A stretch of DNA of 57,443 nt from an uncultured Clostridia bacterium (GCA_947302045.1 CAMYUQ010000003.1:1-57443); one strand, 5' to 3'; shown: positions 17,907 through 27,291, numbered from the stretch's first letter. Notes: generated by a model from the letters alone, not told the origin. A program made the numbers and translations.

Positions 17907-18741
17907 ACCGCTCCCAAACCTCCTCCAACTCGCGCAAACGAGCCGTCAGTTCTTCCTGTTTCTCACGGGAAACGGCAACGATCAGGGCGTTGATGATACT
18001 GAGCGGCGCAACCAAAGAATCGACAAAAGACGTCATATCGCTCTGCGCCGTGAGCAGCTGATCGGCATGGGGTGCAAGCGGCGAGGCGTTACTGTCTGTG
18101 ATGGCAACCACGTCCGCACCGCGTGCACCTGCAAATTCCACTGCGTTGATCACACGGGTGGAATAGCGCGGAAAACTGATGGCGATCAGAACGTCGCCTT
18201 TTTTGATTTTGAGCAGTTGTTCAAACAGTTCGCTTCCGGAGGTTGTCTGCAAGAGCTTGACGCTGTCAAACACCATGCGCAGATAGTAGTTCAGCGTTCC
18301 GGCAAGGTAGGAAGAGGAACGCACCCCCAGAATATAAATGTCATTTGCGCCGACGATTTTAGAAACGGCTTCCGAGAATGAATCCTTGTCGATTTGCTCC
18401 AACGTGCGCCGGATCCGATCGGCATCCGAGAGCAGGACTTTATCGAGCACGTTTCCGTCCCCGATCAGTTGATTGGCGACCTCCACGCGCTGAAAAGACT
18501 TCAAATGATTTTTCAGCAGGGATCGAAGCGATTTCTGAAATTCCGGGTATCCTTCGAAGCCGAGTTCAATCGCGAACCGGACGACCGTTGATTCCGAAAC
18601 GCCGACCAGACCGCTGAGTTTGGAAGCCGTCATATACGCCGCCTTCTCACAGTTTTCGAGGATATACGCGGCAATCCGCTTTTGCCCCTTGGAAAAAGTC
18701 GGCATTCCGTCTTCTATCGTTTTGAGCAGATCGCGGTTCAT
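17878..18741 (-). CDS. RpiR/MurR-family transcriptional regulator
   Basis: A 287-residue regulator with an N-terminal helix-turn-helix of the RpiR type (residues 1-77; 'SKLSGLVGVSESTVVRFA' with 'LGFEGYPEFQKSL') and a C-terminal SIS sugar-phosphate binding domain ('DIYILGVRSSSYLAGTLNYY', 'ISFPRYSTRVINAVEFA'). Family members respond to phosphosugars. The gene is internal to a housekeeping operon, so no target is evident. The start has GGGAGAG 8 bases upstream. Confidence 0.9.
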   Translation of the reverse strand: MNRDLLKTIEDGMPTFSKGQKRIAAYILENCEKAAYMTASKLSGLVGVSESTVVRFAIELGFEGYPEFQKSLRSLLKNHLKSFQRVEVANQLIGDGNVLDKVLLSDADRIRRTLEQIDKDSFSEAVSKIVGANDIYILGVRSSSYLAGTLNYYLRMVFDSVKLLQTTSGSELFEQLLKIKKGDVLIAISFPRYSTRVINAVEFAGARGADVVAITDSNASPLAPHADQLLTAQSDMTSFVDSLVAPLSIINALIVAVSREKQEELTARLRELEEVWERYDVYSKKES

Positions 18742-18770
18742 GGCGTTCTCTCCCTGTCAAAAATCATGAT

Positions 18771-19505
18771 TTATTGATCGCAGTTTTCCCAGTTGTGGTA
18801 AACGTCCATGACGTCATCGTCCTCTTCCAACTTTTCGATCAGAAGATTCATAAATTTGATGTCGTCTTCGTTTTCAAGCGTGACGGAAGTAGACGCGACT
18901 TTGGTCTTCTCCGCCGACAGAATCTCATAGCCGGCTTTGGCAAGATCCTCCTGAACGGCATAAACGTCGTCCGGCTCGGTGGTAACGACAAATACTTCTC
19001 CGTCCGCCTTGAAATCCGACGCACCGGCTTCGAGTGCTTTTTCCATCAGCTCGTCCTCGTTCACGTCGCCGTCCTCGTTGTTGATAACGATCTCACCGAC
19101 GTCCGAGAACAGATACCCGACGCATCCGGTTTGCCCCATATTGCCGTGATATTTGGAGAAATACGCCCGCACGTTTCCGGCGGTGCGGTTGCGGTTATCG
19201 GTCGTGGCGGTCACCAGAACGGCGATACCGGCAGGACCGTAGCCCTCGTAGGTCACTTCCTCGTAAGTTTCTCCCGATGATCCCATCGCTTTCTTGATAC
19301 AACGCTCGATATTGTCGTTCGGAACGTTGTTTGCCTTGGCTTTCTGGATCAGATCGCGCAGCTTTGAGTTGGAAACCGGATCGCTTCCGCCCTCCTTGAC
19401 CGCTACCGTGATCTCTTTTCCGATCTTGGTAAAGACCTTGCCCCTTGCGGCGTCGGTCTTCTCTTTTTTGTGCTTGATGTTTGCCCATTTGCTGTGTCCG
19501 GACAT
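18771..19505 (-). CDS. YebC/PmpR-family (TACO1-type) protein
   Basis: A 244-residue protein beginning 'MSGHSKWANIKHKKEKTDAA', the hallmark of the family, with 'GGSDPVSNSKLRDLIQKAKA' and an acidic C-terminal third. Members were described as transcriptional regulators and more recently as factors that relieve ribosome stalling at proline-rich stretches; the latter fits the translation genes around it. AGGAG lies 8 bases before the start. It follows argS after 31 bases. Confidence 0.95.
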   Translation of the reverse strand: MSGHSKWANIKHKKEKTDAARGKVFTKIGKEITVAVKEGGSDPVSNSKLRDLIQKAKANNVPNDNIERCIKKAMGSSGETYEEVTYEGYGPAGIAVLVTATTDNRNRTAGNVRAYFSKYHGNMGQTGCVGYLFSDVGEIVINNEDGDVNEDELMEKALEAGASDFKADGEVFVVTTEPDDVYAVQEDLAKAGYEILSAEKTKVASTSVTLENEDDIKFMNLLIEKLEEDDDVMDVYHNWENCDQ

Positions 19506-19536
19506 AATCTATCTCCTCTTTTCAATAAAATCAATC

Positions 19537-21270
19537 TCAAACCCGTTCGGTCTTTTTCAGGCAGATCAGTTCAAATGCGTTTCCGAGAACCGTCTTAGTC
19601 GCCGCCGTCAGATTCAGGCGCGACGCCCGGGTCACGTCGTCTTCCGCCGTGTGGATCGGGCAGTTGTGGTAGAAACGGTTGAACGCCGCCGCAACTTCAA
19701 GAATAAATCTGGTTACGTTGCTCGGTTCATAATCCTGCAACGCCGCCGCAACGCGTTCGCCGAAGCGGCAAAGCGTCTTGACAAGCGTGGCTTCTTCCTC
19801 GCAGGTGATCCGGACGGTTTTTCCGTCGTTTCCGCCCGCTTTGCTCAACACCGAGCAGGCGCGCGCATAGGTGTACTGAACGTAAGGACCCGTATTCCCG
19901 TCGAAATTGAGCGCGTCGTCCATGACGAAACTGATGTCCTTCATCCGGTTATTCGACAGGTAATAAAACACGATCGCACCGACGCCGACCGCTTCGGCAA
20001 TTTCGTCGTCGTTTTCCGAATTCTGTCCTTTTTCGCGGCGGATCTTTTTGACCTTTTCGATCGCGAGGGCGAAGAGATCCCGCAAAAGCACCACGTTTCC
20101 GGTTCTTGTCGCCAGTTTTTCCCCACCCAGCGATACCGTTCCGTAGGGGACGTGGACGAGTTCGTTATACCACGGGTAGCCCATGAGTTCCACGACCTTG
20201 AACCATTGCGCGAAGTGCAGACATTGCTGTGCGCTGGTAACGTAGACCGCTTTATCGAAATGATAGTTTTCTTTCCGATAGACTGCCGCCGCTATATCAC
20301 GCGTGGGATAGAGCGTCGACCCGTCGCGTTTGAGGATCAGACAGGGCGGCATATTGTAGTCCGAAAGGTCCACGATCGAGGCTCCGTCGTCGATTTTAAG
20401 CAGCCCCATCTCGCGGAGCTTTTCGATCTGCACCGGCATTTTATCGGTGTAGAAACTCTCGCCGAGATAGGAATCGAACGTGATTCCGAGTTGCTTATAC
20501 GTCTTTTCATATTCCCGCAAACTGATCTCCACAAACCATTTCCAGAGTTCCAGGTTCTCTGCGTCTCCGGTTTCCAGTTTGTGAAATTCCGCTCTTGCCG
20601 CGTCGGCAAGTTCTTTCTTTTCCGGAATCCCGTTTTCCGGATCGCCCTTGATCTCGTTATTGATCCGGACATAGAGCTCCACCAGTTTGTCGATCCCCTC
20701 GGCTTCCACCTCCGCGCGGCTGCTCCACATCCGATAGGCAAGGATCAGCTTTCCGAATTGCGTTCCCCAATCCCCGAGATAGTTGATCCCGAAACAGTCG
20801 TAGCCGCAAAATTCATGCAGTTTCCGGATCGAATGCCCGATCACGGTCGTGCCGAGATGCCCGATATGGAATGGCTTGGCAACGTTGGGGGAGGAATAGT
20901 CGAGAACGACTTTCTTCCCTTTTCCGATCTCCGAAGAGCCGTAACGGTCGCCCTTTGCGAGGATATCCGGAACGACGTCGGACGCGAGATATCCGTTCGA
21001 TACGGTAAAGTTGAGATACCCGTTGACCGCTGTGATCCCGCCGATCACGTCGTCTTTTACGAGCTCGGTCAGCATCTGCGCGATCTGCACAGGAGAACGG
21101 CGCAGAACTTTGCTCAGACGGAAACACGGAAAGGCGAGATCGCCCATCGCCGGATCCGGCGGATATTCCAGGAGCGCGGCGATCTCCGCCGCCGTAAGTC
21201 CATGTTCGGAATTCAACGCATTCACACCGGCAACGATCGCCTCGGCAACGCGTTTTTTGATTGTTTGCAT
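19537..21270 (-). CDS. argS: Arginyl-tRNA synthetase
   Basis: A 577-residue class I synthetase. The HIGH motif appears as 'PNVAKPFHIGHLGTTVIG', with the N-terminal ArgRS-specific domain before it (about 1-100), and the position of KMSK is 'KLATRTGN', a usual variant in ArgRS. The C-terminal anticodon-binding domain ends at 'ELICLKKTERV'. AAGGA lies 8 bases upstream of the ATG. It heads a six-gene operon with its own promoter and has no T-box in the 75-base leader. Confidence 0.97.
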   Translation of the reverse strand: MQTIKKRVAEAIVAGVNALNSEHGLTAAEIAALLEYPPDPAMGDLAFPCFRLSKVLRRSPVQIAQMLTELVKDDVIGGITAVNGYLNFTVSNGYLASDVVPDILAKGDRYGSSEIGKGKKVVLDYSSPNVAKPFHIGHLGTTVIGHSIRKLHEFCGYDCFGINYLGDWGTQFGKLILAYRMWSSRAEVEAEGIDKLVELYVRINNEIKGDPENGIPEKKELADAARAEFHKLETGDAENLELWKWFVEISLREYEKTYKQLGITFDSYLGESFYTDKMPVQIEKLREMGLLKIDDGASIVDLSDYNMPPCLILKRDGSTLYPTRDIAAAVYRKENYHFDKAVYVTSAQQCLHFAQWFKVVELMGYPWYNELVHVPYGTVSLGGEKLATRTGNVVLLRDLFALAIEKVKKIRREKGQNSENDDEIAEAVGVGAIVFYYLSNNRMKDISFVMDDALNFDGNTGPYVQYTYARACSVLSKAGGNDGKTVRITCEEEATLVKTLCRFGERVAAALQDYEPSNVTRFILEVAAAFNRFYHNCPIHTAEDDVTRASRLNLTAATKTVLGNAFELICLKKTERV

Positions 21271-21302
21271 AATGGTTTTCCTTTGAATTGATTTTCCAGA
21301 TT

Positions 21303-21331
21303 ATTGTATCACATCGCACCCCGGTTTGCAA
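21303..21331 (-). promoter_or_regulatory. Promoter for argS operon
   Basis: On the minus strand TTGCAA (21331-21326), a 17-base spacer ending in TGA, and TACAAT (21308-21303), about 35 bases from the argS start. No clear terminator separates it from ybaK upstream. Confidence 0.7.
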
Positions 21332-21345
21332 GGGGAAAAGCGGAT

Positions 21346-21816
21346 TTATCCCGTGATTTTTGCGGTTTTTGCATCCAAAAAACGCAAAATCCGATCCCGA
21401 TTCAACAGGAGCTGCGCACCTTTTCTCCCGGAGCTGACGGTGATCTCTTCAAACGACAACGCACGCTCATCGAAATAGGTCGGGAATTTCTTTTTCATAC
21501 CGACCGGAGATACCCCGCCCCGGATATAACCCGTGAGGGCTAACAGATCCTTGACGTGGATCATCTCGATCTTCTTATTTCCCGTGATAGCCGCGGCGCG
21601 GCGAAGATCGATCTCTTCCGCCACCGGCAGACAAAAGACCAGCGGACCGGTTTTATCCCCTTTTGCAACCAGCGTTTTGAACATCCGATCAGGCGGAAAG
21701 CCGAGCGTTTCGGCAATATGCACGCCAGACAGATCGCTCTCGTCCACCTCGTATTCCAGCACTTGATACGGGATTTTTGCGGCGTCGAGCATCCGCATCG
21801 CATTGGTTTTCGTCAT
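21346..21816 (-). CDS. ybaK: Cys-tRNA(Pro)/Cys-tRNA(Cys) deacylase, YbaK/EbsC type
   Basis: A 156-residue editing protein of the YbaK superfamily, which hydrolyses mischarged Cys-tRNA(Pro). It shows 'FKTLVAKGDKTGPLVFCLPV' with the conserved lysine, 'RRAAAITGNKKIEMI' and 'LTGYIRGGVSPVGMKKKFPT', all typical of YbaK. AGGA lies about 12 bases before the ATG, and 3 bases separate it from argR. It is the last gene of the nusB operon. Confidence 0.93.
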   Translation of the reverse strand: MTKTNAMRMLDAAKIPYQVLEYEVDESDLSGVHIAETLGFPPDRMFKTLVAKGDKTGPLVFCLPVAEEIDLRRAAAITGNKKIEMIHVKDLLALTGYIRGGVSPVGMKKKFPTYFDERALSFEEITVSSGRKGAQLLLNRDRILRFLDAKTAKITG

Positions 21817-21819
21817 AGA

Positions 21820-22275
21820 TCAGATGTTCCTGAGCAGATCCTGCACCTGTTTTGCAAAAGAAGCCGCGCAGTCGTTGTCCTGCGTCACGACCAGAATGGT
21901 ATCGTCCCCGGCGACGCATCCGAGGATCTGCACCAGATTCATGTGGTCGATCCCGACGGCAACCGCTCCCGCCATGCCCGGATAGGTTTTGAGCACCACC
22001 AGGTTCTGTGCGCTGTTGACGCGCACGATCGAATCGGTCAGCGCGGCGCTGAATTTTACGCCGGAGCTGACCTCCGCGGATTTCGGAAGTACGTAACGGT
22101 AGGTTCCCCGTCCGGTCGTCATCTTAGCGATTTTCAGTTCTCGGATATCTCTCGAAACGGTTGCCTGCGTCACGTCGAAGCCGTTCTCGCGAAGCAATGT
22201 GATCAGCTCGTCCTGCGTGTCGATCTCATATCGCGAGATCAACTCCAACATCTTTTCCTGTCTGTTCTTTTTCAT
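21820..22275 (-). CDS. argR: Arginine repressor
   Basis: A 151-residue ArgR/AhrC. The N-terminal winged helix shows 'TQATVSRDIRELKIAKM' and the C-terminal hexamerisation and arginine-binding domain has 'GCVAGDDTILVVTQDN'. The start at 22275 gives the usual family length; a TTG at 22320 overlapping nadK would add 15 residues of no family character. ArgR lies between tlyA-nadK and ybaK, close to the Bacillus order (tlyA-argR). No ARG box was recognised in the window. Confidence 0.95.
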   Translation of the reverse strand: MKKNRQEKMLELISRYEIDTQDELITLLRENGFDVTQATVSRDIRELKIAKMTTGRGTYRYVLPKSAEVSSGVKFSAALTDSIVRVNSAQNLVVLKTYPGMAGAVAVGIDHMNLVQILGCVAGDDTILVVTQDNDCAASFAKQVQDLLRNI

Positions 22276-22316
22276 CTGTCTGCATTTCCTTTCTATGATT
22301 CGATCCTGTCCGAAGA

Positions 22317-23195
22317 TCAAAAGTGATTATCCTGCATTTTCCGGCAAAGCTTCGGATAAAAGCCGCCGTCTTTGAAGCGGATCAGCGACGCCGTTAGTTT
22401 GGATTTGGTGATGCGCACCGTCTGATTCCGGTACAGTTCAAAATTCATTCTGCCGTCGACCGTCAGATATAGCATCTTCTCCCGCACGCTCGTATTCCGG
22501 ACTTCAAGCACCGAAGCGTCAGAAAAGATCAGCGGTCTTGCGCCGAAAGAATGCGGACAGATCGGCGTTACGCATACGCATGGCACCCCCGGATCCACAA
22601 TCGCTCCGCCTGCCGACATCGAATACGCAGTGGAACCGGTCGGCGTTGCAATGATCAATCCGTCGGCTCGGTAGTTGGTAACGAAGGTCCCGTTTTCGGA
22701 AAGTTCCATATCAATGATCCGCGAGACAGAACCGTTGGAGATCACCGCGTCGTTGAGCGCGTAACAAAACGAACGAAGTTCTTTCTGCGCCGAGAGCAGT
22801 TCCACCCGGAGCATCGAGCGGCTTTCGAGTTTGTAGTCGCCTGTGAAAAGCTGATCGAGCGCGTCCAGCTCATCGAGTTCCAGCTCCGCCATAAACCCGA
22901 GCCGCCCGAGATTGATTCCGAGGATCGGTTTCCCTTTGGACGCCGCACGCCTCGCCGATTCCAGAATGGTACCGTCGCCGCCGAGCACGATCAAAATGTC
23001 GGATTCCGAATACAGACTTTCCAGCGGCAGATACCGGTATTCCGGACGGTCAAGCCCCATCTGCACCAACCGTTCCTTGTTAAAAGCCGCCACAAGAATC
23101 TCGCAATCTTTTCCGGCAAGCCGCCCGGCAACGGCATTTGCCGCTGTAGCTTTCTCCCGGATATTGAAATTGGTGATCAATGCAATTTTCGGCAT
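22317..23195 (-). CDS. nadK: NAD kinase
   Basis: A 292-residue NAD kinase that makes NADP. 'VLGGDGTILESARRA' is the GGDGT motif, followed by 'NDAVISNGSVSRIID' and 'DGLIIATPTGSTAYSMSAGG', the conserved NE/D and glycine-rich motifs. The ATG at 23195 has AAAGGAG 8 bases upstream; the GTG at 23204 sits directly against that site and is rejected. tlyA ends 5 bases upstream. Confidence 0.96.
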   Translation of the reverse strand: MPKIALITNFNIREKATAANAVAGRLAGKDCEILVAAFNKERLVQMGLDRPEYRYLPLESLYSESDILIVLGGDGTILESARRAASKGKPILGINLGRLGFMAELELDELDALDQLFTGDYKLESRSMLRVELLSAQKELRSFCYALNDAVISNGSVSRIIDMELSENGTFVTNYRADGLIIATPTGSTAYSMSAGGAIVDPGVPCVCVTPICPHSFGARPLIFSDASVLEVRNTSVREKMLYLTVDGRMNFELYRNQTVRITKSKLTASLIRFKDGGFYPKLCRKMQDNHF

Positions 23196-23200
23196 TGCCC

Positions 23201-23992
23201 TCACTCCTTTCGGTTTTCGGTCACTGCCCGGATCCGCGTCTGGGTTACCAAACGGACGGACGAACCGGTATGCTTCGTAAAATGAATCAAAAATTCAACG
23301 TTTCCGTCCCCTCCCGCAATGGGGGAACGGATCAGCCCGATCGGCGAAAGGCCGACTGCACATCCGGCTTCCAGAACGCGCCGGATCGCATCCGCCCGTG
23401 CGGCAGGATCCTTGACGATTCCGCCTTTTCCCAACCGCTCACGCCCGACTTCAAACTGCGGTTTGATCAGGCAAACTGCCTCTCCCGTTTCTTTGAGCAG
23501 CTCCGGAAAGCAAGGCAAAATGTAAGTTGCGGAAATAAAAGATACGTCCATTACGATCAGATCGACCCGTTCTCCGACCATTTCCGCCGTCAGATTTCTT
23601 GCATTGCAGTGTTCCATGGACGTCACGCGCGGATCATCCCGCAATTTTTTTGCAAGCTGTCCGACCCCTACATCCACCGCATAAACCCGTATGGCTCCCC
23701 TTTGGAGCAGACAGTCGGTGAAGCCGCCGGTTGAAGCGCCGATATCGACCGCAGTTTTCCGATCGGCAGAAATATCAAACGCTTCCATTGCGGCTTCCAG
23801 TTTTTCGCCGCCGCGTCCCACGAATTTCTGTTGGTCGGATATTTCCCATTGATGTTCGCCCGGCAAAATTTCTTCCGACGGTTTTTTCAGAAGTTTCCCG
23901 TCGCAACAGACGCCGCCCGCCGCAATCAGCTTCCGAGCTCGTTCCCGGCTGGGAACTATGCCGTCTGCAACCAGATATAAATCCGCCCGCAT
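23201..23992 (-). CDS. tlyA: TlyA family rRNA methyltransferase
   Basis: A 263-residue protein with an N-terminal S4 RNA-binding domain (residues 1-62, 'SRERARKLIAAGGVCCDGK') and an FtsJ-like methyltransferase domain ('AVDIGASTGGFTDCLLQRGA' as SAM motif, then 'VYAVDVG'). TlyA proteins 2'-O-methylate 23S, and sometimes 16S, rRNA. The start lies 3 bases after the ispA stop and has only a weak ribosome site, so translational coupling is likely. Confidence 0.94.
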   Translation of the reverse strand: MRADLYLVADGIVPSRERARKLIAAGGVCCDGKLLKKPSEEILPGEHQWEISDQQKFVGRGGEKLEAAMEAFDISADRKTAVDIGASTGGFTDCLLQRGAIRVYAVDVGVGQLAKKLRDDPRVTSMEHCNARNLTAEMVGERVDLIVMDVSFISATYILPCFPELLKETGEAVCLIKPQFEVGRERLGKGGIVKDPAARADAIRRVLEAGCAVGLSPIGLIRSPIAGGDGNVEFLIHFTKHTGSSVRLVTQTRIRAVTENRKE

Positions 23993-23995
23993 CGA

Positions 23996-24886
23996 TCAGT
24001 GGTTCCGCCCTGCCAGCCAGGACGCCAGCGCGATCAACGCCTCGGAATCCGGATAATCGGAAATGGCACAGATCGCCTCTTCTGTCAGCCGATCGGCATA
24101 ACGTTTGGCTTCCTCGACGCTGTAAAAGCACAAAAACGTGTTTTTTTCATGGGCAGTGTCAACGCCGACGCGCTTGCCGAGCGTCGCCTCATCTCCGATC
24201 GCATCGAGCAGATCGTCCACGATCTGGAAAGCCAGCCCGATATTCTCCGCATAGGTAACGACCTTCTGCATCGCCGGGTCCTGCAAAGAAACGCCTGCCG
24301 CCAACGCGCCCAAAACGCAGGAAGCGCAGATAAAAGCGCCGGTTTTGAGCGAATGCAGTTTGATGAGTTCGTCCAGAGAAAGACGCCTGTGTTCGCCCTC
24401 AATATCCATGATCTGTCCTCCGACCATGCCGGCACGCCCCACTGAGTTGGCAAGATATGCGGTTGCGATCGCCGCGATCTCGGGCGTGACCTCCGTATTG
24501 GTGGCGGTCATTTCAAACGCGCCCGCCAGGAGAGAATCTCCCGCCAGTACTGCAACCGCTTCCCCGAACACTTTATGGTTTGTCGGTTTGCCGCGCCGCA
24601 GGTCGTCATCGTCCATACAGGGAAGGTCGTCATGGATCAGCGAGCAGGTGTGGAGCATTTCCACCGCGCAGGCAAACGGGATCGCCGCCTCTTCCCTTCC
24701 GCCGAACAGCTTGCAGAATTCCATCACCAGAACCGGGCGGATCCGTTTGCCGCCCGCGAACAGACTATACTGTTCCGCCGCCAAAAGCTGCCCGATCGGC
24801 TCCTGCTCTTCGTAAAATTTTTGCAGTGCGTGCTCGACTACGGTAGCGTCGCGGTGCAATAAAAGCTGTAATGCTTCCTCGGTCAT
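23996..24886 (-). CDS. ispA: Polyprenyl synthetase, farnesyl diphosphate synthase type
   Basis: A 296-residue trans-prenyltransferase that elongates allylic diphosphates with IPP. 'GGKRIRPVLVMEFCKLFGG' is the IPP-binding motif, the first aspartate-rich motif lies in 'HDDLPCMDDDDLRRGKPTNH' and the second in 'FQIVDDLLDAIGD'. Length and context (xseB-ispA) fit IspA (C15) rather than a long-chain enzyme. The ATG overlaps the xseB stop by 4 bases. Confidence 0.94.
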   Translation of the reverse strand: MTEEALQLLLHRDATVVEHALQKFYEEQEPIGQLLAAEQYSLFAGGKRIRPVLVMEFCKLFGGREEAAIPFACAVEMLHTCSLIHDDLPCMDDDDLRRGKPTNHKVFGEAVAVLAGDSLLAGAFEMTATNTEVTPEIAAIATAYLANSVGRAGMVGGQIMDIEGEHRRLSLDELIKLHSLKTGAFICASCVLGALAAGVSLQDPAMQKVVTYAENIGLAFQIVDDLLDAIGDEATLGKRVGVDTAHEKNTFLCFYSVEEAKRYADRLTEEAICAISDYPDSEALIALASWLAGRNH

Positions 24887-25128
24887 TTCCCGGCGTCTCC
24901 TTCCGAATCAAAATCAACCGCCGCGGCGGTGCCGTCCGGCTGTATCCGAAGCATACGAACCTTTTGTTCCGCTTCTTCCAACTGCCGATTGCAGGATCGA
25001 ACCAGTTCGATCCCTTCCTCATACAGTTTCAAAGTGACGTCAAGCGGCTCGTTGCCGGCTTCCAACTTTTGCAGAATCTCTTCCGCACGCGCAAGAGATT
25101 CCTCGAACGTCATTGTTTTTTTTGCCAT
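24883..25128 (-). CDS. xseB: Exodeoxyribonuclease VII small subunit
   Basis: An 81-residue protein with the XseB pattern 'FEESLARAEEILQKLEAGN', 'LDVTLKLYEEGIELV' and 'CNRQLEEAEQKVRML', forming a helical hairpin. The ATG at 25128 has AAAGGAG 6 bases upstream. It lies 1 base after xseA and overlaps ispA. Confidence 0.95.
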   Translation of the reverse strand: MAKKTMTFEESLARAEEILQKLEAGNEPLDVTLKLYEEGIELVRSCNRQLEEAEQKVRMLRIQPDGTAAAVDFDSEGDAGK

Positions 25129-25129
25129 A

Positions 25130-26338
25130 TCATTCTCCTTTTTTCGCAGCGATCGCACGCACGCTTCCGTCGGCAAACCGAATTTGCAATTCATCCCCCT
25201 TGCGCACCGCATCGGCACGCAGGATCATTTCCTCACCGCGGCTGACCGCGGCGTATCCTCTCGATAGAACGCTCATCGGATTCAACGCTTCCAACCCGGC
25301 ACATAGTTTTCCGAGTTCCGATCTTGCCCGTTCGGCAGAGCGGTCGAGCGCCGCGTCCATGCGTTTGGTCGAATCCGCAACGCGCATTCTTGCAGGATCC
25401 AACAGAGCATCCGGCGCTGTAAATACGCGCGCCGATCCGATATTTGAAACGGCTCTTTTTTCGATCGTGATTTTCTGCAAAGCGAAATACGCCATCCGCT
25501 CCCGCATTCCCGAAAGCATTCCGCAAAGCTCCCGCTTGTCCGGAACGGCAAGCTCTGCCGCCGCAGAGGGAGTCGGGGCGCGGAGATCCGCAACAAAATC
25601 GCAGATGGTAAAATCCGATTCATGTCCGACCGCCGAGATCACGGGGATCCTGCAACCGGCCACGGTCCGGGCGAGCGACTCGTCGTTGAACGCCCAAAGA
25701 TCCTCCATCGAACCGCCTCCGCGACCGAGGATGATCACGTCGACCGGATGAACCTGCTCAAAGAAAAGCAATCCTCCGATCAGTTGTTCAACGGCTCCGT
25801 CTCCCTGCACCAAAGCGGGAAACACGAACACTTCCGCGCACGGGAACCGCCGGCAGAGAATATTGCGAATGTCCTGAATTGCCGCACCGGTGGGAGAGGT
25901 GATCACCCCGATTCGCATCGGGTATTTCGGAATCTGTTTTTTGCGCGACGCATCAAACAGCCCTTCCGCCTCTAACTTTTTGCGCAGCTGTTCAAACTGC
26001 ATCGCAAGCGAACCGATCCCGTCCGGCAGGATCTCCTCCCCGTAGATCTGATACTGACCCGTTTGGGAATAAACGGAAACACGACCGTGCAACAGCACTT
26101 TCATGCCGTCCCCCGGCAGAAACCGGGCGCGGATCGCATTGAATTTGAACATGACGGCACGCACCTGGGCGTCCGGATCTTTCAGGGTAAAATACCAATG
26201 TCCCGAACGGTGGTTTACAAAATTGGAAACTTCGCCGCGCACCCAAACGTCGGACAGCACTCTGTCACCGTCCATCTGCATCCGCAGATAATCGTTCAGC
26301 TGAGAAACCGACAGCGTGATCTGATCCCGACCGTTCAT
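25130..26338 (-). CDS. xseA: Exodeoxyribonuclease VII large subunit
   Basis: A 402-residue subunit with an N-terminal OB fold ('VWVRGEVSNFVNHRSGHWYF', 'GRVSVYSQTGQYQIY') and the catalytic core ('IGVITSPTGAAIQDI', 'DVIILGRGGGSMEDLWAFND', 'VISAVGHESDFTICDFVADL', 'APTPSAAAELAVPD'). The ATG at 26338 has GGAG 9 bases upstream and overlaps the TsaD-like stop by 4 bases. Confidence 0.97.
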   Translation of the reverse strand: MNGRDQITLSVSQLNDYLRMQMDGDRVLSDVWVRGEVSNFVNHRSGHWYFTLKDPDAQVRAVMFKFNAIRARFLPGDGMKVLLHGRVSVYSQTGQYQIYGEEILPDGIGSLAMQFEQLRKKLEAEGLFDASRKKQIPKYPMRIGVITSPTGAAIQDIRNILCRRFPCAEVFVFPALVQGDGAVEQLIGGLLFFEQVHPVDVIILGRGGGSMEDLWAFNDESLARTVAGCRIPVISAVGHESDFTICDFVADLRAPTPSAAAELAVPDKRELCGMLSGMRERMAYFALQKITIEKRAVSNIGSARVFTAPDALLDPARMRVADSTKRMDAALDRSAERARSELGKLCAGLEALNPMSVLSRGYAAVSRGEEMILRADAVRKGDELQIRFADGSVRAIAAKKGE

Positions 26339-27291
26339 TTGCTGTTCTCCTTTTTCCACGCGCAGCGACAAAGCAATGCGACCCCCGCCGCGTTATCCGC
26401 CGAAAACGCCGGATCGGCAAAGTAGGTGTCCGCTCTTTCGGATAATCTGCTTTGCAGAAACCGGTTGCTCATCACACCCCCTGCATACAGGATCGGCAAT
26501 CCGGGATGCTCCTGATCCAGTCCTTTCGTCATCCCCACCAGAACCTGCGCGAGGTATTCCAGTGCAAAGGCGCTGACCAGAGCCGGATCCGCGCTTTCAT
26601 CCCAGAGCTTTTTCGCCATGTTTTCAAGCCCGGAAATATGACACCGCGTCCCCTCGGTGCGCACACGCAATTTCGGAAGCGGCTTGCGGTTGACCGCCGC
26701 CAACCGTTCCATTTCTTTCCCACACGGAAAGGAAAGCCCCATCATCACGCCGATCCGGTCGATCGCCTGCCCGGCGTGCAGATCGAGCGTTCCGCCGACA
26801 ATATCAATCGCAAATCCCGCCGGCTTCGGTTGCACCGATAAAACCTCGGTGGTTCCGCCCGAGACGTGAAACGCGTAAAAACTTCTCTCCGACAGGATCT
26901 GCATACATCCGGCGGAATACCCCGCCGCCATGATATGACCCTCCTGATGCGAGAAGGAGTAGACCGGGATCCCCAAACCGGCGGCAAACGCTTCCGCCGC
27001 GGCACGTCCCGCCAAGAAGCACGGCATATAGGAATCATCCCGCGGGCGCGGCCTGCCGGAATAACCGACCGCCGCAACCGTTTGATCTCCGATTGCCTCG
27101 CGCAGCATCCGGCAGGCATCCGGGATCTGACGGGAGTGCAGAAACAACGCGTCGCTCTGACGCAGTCCACGCTCTCCGTCCTTGACCGGCAGAGGGATCC
27201 GGATATTCGCAAGCACTTCTCCGTCCTCGGAACAAATCGCGCAGGAAGTCGTATAGTTGCTCGTATCAAACCCTGCGAAACAACGGCTCAT
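26335..27291 (-). CDS. TsaD/Kae1-like paralogue (peptidase M22 family)
   Basis: A 318-residue ASKHA-fold protein. 'GFDTSNYTTSCAICSEDGEV' is the phosphate-binding start, the metal motif HxxxH is 'SHQEGHIMAA', and 'AFHVSGGTTEVLSV' and 'YAGGVMSNRFLQSRL' match TsaD. It differs from genuine TsaD (about 340 residues, t6A synthesis) in being shorter and sitting between nusB and xseA, a position where Clostridia carry a second, uncharacterised family member. I therefore do not assign tsaD. It overlaps both neighbours by 4 bases. Confidence 0.85.
   Translation of the reverse strand: MSRCFAGFDTSNYTTSCAICSEDGEVLANIRIPLPVKDGERGLRQSDALFLHSRQIPDACRMLREAIGDQTVAAVGYSGRPRPRDDSYMPCFLAGRAAAEAFAAGLGIPVYSFSHQEGHIMAAGYSAGCMQILSERSFYAFHVSGGTTEVLSVQPKPAGFAIDIVGGTLDLHAGQAIDRIGVMMGLSFPCGKEMERLAAVNRKPLPKLRVRTEGTRCHISGLENMAKKLWDESADPALVSAFALEYLAQVLVGMTKGLDQEHPGLPILYAGGVMSNRFLQSRLSERADTYFADPAFSADNAAGVALLCRCAWKKENSK

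Noticed and set aside
21271-21345. T-box or other riboswitch before argS
   Set aside because: The leader is about 30 bases and the whole gap 75 bases, too short for a T-box; no specifier or antiterminator pattern is seen.
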